Below the pieces are notes generated by a model, which saw only the letters and a program-made list of their open reading frames with translations, was not told the origin of the DNA and did not search any database. A stretch of DNA of 6,645 nucleotides from JBDIAR01 sp039812545 (lineage in GTDB: Bacteria > Actinomycetota > Actinomycetes > Actinomycetales > Dermatophilaceae): NCBI GenBank assembly GCA_039812545.1, contig JBDIAR010000178.1, positions 1 through 6,645 on the forward strand, in the 5' to 3' direction. Positions 5,209 to 6,645 of the stretch are shown in pieces. Made by a program: the position numbers and the translations under genes. The stretch's first letter is position 1. Every line of letters starts with the position of its first letter.

Positions 5209-5963
5209 CACAGCACCGGGATGAAGGTCGTGATGAACCGGGTCTGCAGCCACGACGTGACGGCCTCCCATTGCCCGCTGACGAGCAGGACGCCGATGAG
5301 CAACAGCAGAGCGCCGCCCGCGCGTTTGACACCCAACTTGTGGCGGCGCAACCACGCCGAGAGTCGTTCGGCCCGGGACCAGCCGGCGGCCAACAGCACG
5401 AACGGCAGTCCGAGTCCGGCGCTATAGGCCATCGCCAGCACCACCGCTCGCCCCATCGAGCCCGCGGAATCCCCGAACGGGGTCAGTGCATAGATCGCGG
5501 TGAGCGTCGGCCCCGTGCACGGCGTCCAGCCGAGGGCGAAGATCGCGCCGAGCAGCGGCGCGCCCACCAGACCCGCGGCGGGCCGCCACCGGGGTTTGAA
5601 CTCGGCCTGCCCGCCGACTCGTTCACCGAAGCCGAGGAAGACCAGAGCGAGGACGATCACGACCGCCCCCCCGATCCGGGTGAGCAGTCGTTGATGCTCG
5701 ACCAACGCCAGGCCGAACGCGGTGGCGGAGGCGAACCCGGCGACGAAGACCGCGGAGAAGCCGAGGACGAACAGCGCCGTGCCGAGAACCGCCCGGGAGC
5801 GGCCCGGGCGCCGACCCGACGAGGCGAAACCCGTCACGTACCCGAGGAAGCCCGGGACGAGCGGCAGCACGCACGGCGAGGCGAACGAGACGAACCCGGC
5901 CAGGACGGCGACCGCCAGGGCCACGGGAAGCGAGCCGTTGATGACGACGTGCGGGTCCGGCAT
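5208..5963 (-). CDS. ccdA: CcdA-type transmembrane thiol-disulfide reductant transporter
   Basis: A 251-residue polytopic membrane protein of normal CcdA length. It moves reducing equivalents from cytoplasmic thioredoxin across the membrane to the ResA-like lipoprotein encoded just upstream. The two redox cysteines are visible in their usual settings: Cys31 in SFASPCVLPLVPG and Cys149 in GWTPCTGPTL. Six helices fit the pattern (about 12-36, 57-79, 95-112, 133-157, 173-195 and 213-230). The ATG at 5963 gives the usual short N-terminus before the first helix. It lies eight bases after the resA stop with only a weak purine-rich ribosome binding site, so translation is probably coupled. The stop overlaps the resB start by one base. 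The start codon sits inside a GTATGCC word. A reading extended further upstream lies over resA in another frame and is a shadow. Confidence 0.94.
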   Translation of the reverse strand: MPDPHVVINGSLPVALAVAVLAGFVSFASPCVLPLVPGFLGYVTGFASSGRRPGRSRAVLGTALFVLGFSAVFVAGFASATAFGLALVEHQRLLTRIGGAVVIVLALVFLGFGERVGGQAEFKPRWRPAAGLVGAPLLGAIFALGWTPCTGPTLTAIYALTPFGDSAGSMGRAVVLAMAYSAGLGLPFVLLAAGWSRAERLSAWLRRHKLGVKRAGGALLLLIGVLLVSGQWEAVTSWLQTRFITTFIPVL

Positions 5964-5971
5964 ACGACGGC

Positions 5972-6643
5972 TCAGCTCTTCTCGGCGAGGATGTCGTCGG
6001 TCAGGCCGGTCAAGGTGGCCACGCTGACCGGGCCGTTGATCCGCGCGGCGATCCGGTGGGACCGGTCCAGTACCAGGGTCGTCGGCAGGCTGGGCGCCTT
6101 GCCCTGCAGCGCCAGCAGCGGAGTTCCGTCGGCGGCGGCGAGCGAGGGGTAGGTGACCGCGTTGGCCTTCAGATAGGCCAGGGCCGTCTCGTCGGAGTCG
6201 CGGACGCTGATGCCGAGCAAGACGACCGGTTTCTTGGCAGCCGACAGCTTGGCCCAGGCGGCGATCAGGTCTGGGGTTTCCTCGCGGCAGGGCGGGCACC
6301 AGGACGCCCAGGTGTTGAGGATGACGACCTTGTCGGCGGCCGAGGCGATGTCCCACGCGCCGCCGCCGAGCAGCGGGCCGGCCAGCACGACTGGGTCGCC
6401 CCGCTTGTCCGGGGCGATCTTCTGCAGGCTGCCGTCGCCGGAGACGAAGCCCTTGTCGTCCCCGGCCTTGGCCTGTTCGGCGATCGAGTTCGGATCCGGG
6501 CTGCAGGCCGACAGGGCCGCGAGGGACCCTGCGGCCAGCGCCGTGACGAGGGTTCTAGTAAGGGTCCCGGCGAGAGTCGTGGTGACGGCCGGCGCCGTCC
6601 GCCGCCCCGTCACTCGCCGCCGATCGACGCCGTGCCGCCTCAT
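5972..6643 (-). CDS. resA: ResA/TlpA-like thioredoxin lipoprotein
   Basis: A 223-residue secreted thioredoxin-fold protein that probably reduces the CXXCH cysteines of apocytochrome c outside the membrane, recharged by CcdA. The active site is WASWCPPC (Cys116, Cys119), and the loop proline facing it is Pro187 in SLPTT. The N-terminus is a lipoprotein signal: an Arg-rich stretch, a hydrophobic run (about 31-43) and the lipobox LSAC with Cys47 as the lipidated residue. The start is uncertain. The ATG at 6643 is two bases from the window edge, so its ribosome binding site cannot be seen and the gene could begin further out. The GTG at 6613 would give a more ordinary 36-residue signal peptide. 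In relatives this is the first gene of the resA-ccdA-resB-ccsB group; the M. tuberculosis counterpart is Rv0526. Confidence 0.92.
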   Translation of the reverse strand: MRRHGVDRRRVTGRRTAPAVTTTLAGTLTRTLVTALAAGSLAALSACSPDPNSIAEQAKAGDDKGFVSGDGSLQKIAPDKRGDPVVLAGPLLGGGAWDIASAADKVVILNTWASWCPPCREETPDLIAAWAKLSAAKKPVVLLGISVRDSDETALAYLKANAVTYPSLAAADGTPLLALQGKAPSLPTTLVLDRSHRIAARINGPVSVATLTGLTDDILAEKS

Positions 6644-6645
6644 GC

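Larger units (their letters stand above)
16..5965. repeat. dispersed over-represented 7-mer GTATGCC / GGCATAC (12 copies)
   Basis: On the plus strand GGCATAC starts at 16, 2174, 2412, 3438, 4198, 4328 and 5959, and GTATGCC starts at 1153, 1867, 2550, 4309 and 4444. The 6-mer GCATAC also occurs at 603 and 5016. With independent bases at about 70% G+C, I estimate fewer than one 7-mer copy in this length. Copies lie on both strands, in most of the genes and in the resB-ccsB gap. They use all three codon phases: TAT-GCC in menA, GTA-TGC in the DUF4229 gene, and ATG within the word at the ccdA start. The word is short and not strand-biased here. Its role is unknown. Confidence 0.7.

Noticed and set aside
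3835..5427. Long plus-strand open frame (530 codons) opposite resB and ccdA
   Set aside because: It is a shadow of resB, with Gly/Arg/Asp/Glu-rich low-complexity composition, no ribosome binding site and no domain.
5964..6356. Extension of ccdA upstream to an ATG at 6356
   Set aside because: The added 131 residues lie over resA in a different frame, are Arg/Pro-rich, and would put a long soluble region before the usual short CcdA N-terminus.
1..6645. Mobile element, CRISPR array, toxin-antitoxin or defence system
   Set aside because: No transposase, integrase, terminal inverted repeats or regularly spaced long repeats were found. The only tandem arrays are short units without spacers, and all convincing genes belong to quinone or cytochrome c pathways or to small membrane families.

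Overview
The window looks like chromosomal DNA from a high-GC actinobacterium. G+C is roughly 70%, codons strongly prefer G or C in the third position, and the gene set is typical of actinobacterial respiratory loci. A Micrococcales-type organism is plausible, but the lineage cannot be fixed from sequence reading alone.

Left part, plus strand (1-1903): the C-terminal end of an o-succinylbenzoate-CoA ligase (menE, cut by the window edge), a small two-helix membrane protein of the PLDc_N family, and a complete 1,4-dihydroxy-2-naphthoate polyprenyltransferase (menA). MenE and MenA act in menaquinone synthesis; MenA makes demethylmenaquinone.

Right part, minus strand (6643 down to 1914): a complete System II (Ccs) cytochrome c maturation cluster, read in the order resA-like thioredoxin lipoprotein, ccdA, resB, ccsB (CcsA family), then a small DUF4229-type membrane protein. 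ResA and CcdA pass reducing power across the membrane to keep the haem-binding cysteines of apocytochrome c reduced. ResB and CcsB export haem and attach it. The same order is known in Mycobacterium tuberculosis (Rv0526-Rv0529). The two gene groups converge, with only 10 bp between menA and the DUF4229 gene. Together they supply the quinone and the cytochromes of the respiratory chain.

No new defence, mobile or biosynthetic system was found; the protein content is conventional. The unusual signals are in the DNA. First, the 7-mer GTATGCC (reverse complement GGCATAC) occurs 12 times in 6.6 kb, against under one expected by base composition. It appears in all three codon phases and brings in codons that are otherwise uncommon here, which suggests selection on the DNA word itself. 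Second, every gene that ends before a sizeable gap (menE, the PLDc_N gene, ccsB, resB) carries a short tandem repeat at its stop codon (units of 12, 14, 12 and 9 bp). The resB 5' end carries a further six-unit 15-bp repeat encoding a Pro/Thr-rich leader. Apart from one 193-bp gap (3312-3504), containing palindromes but no gene, the window is densely coding.
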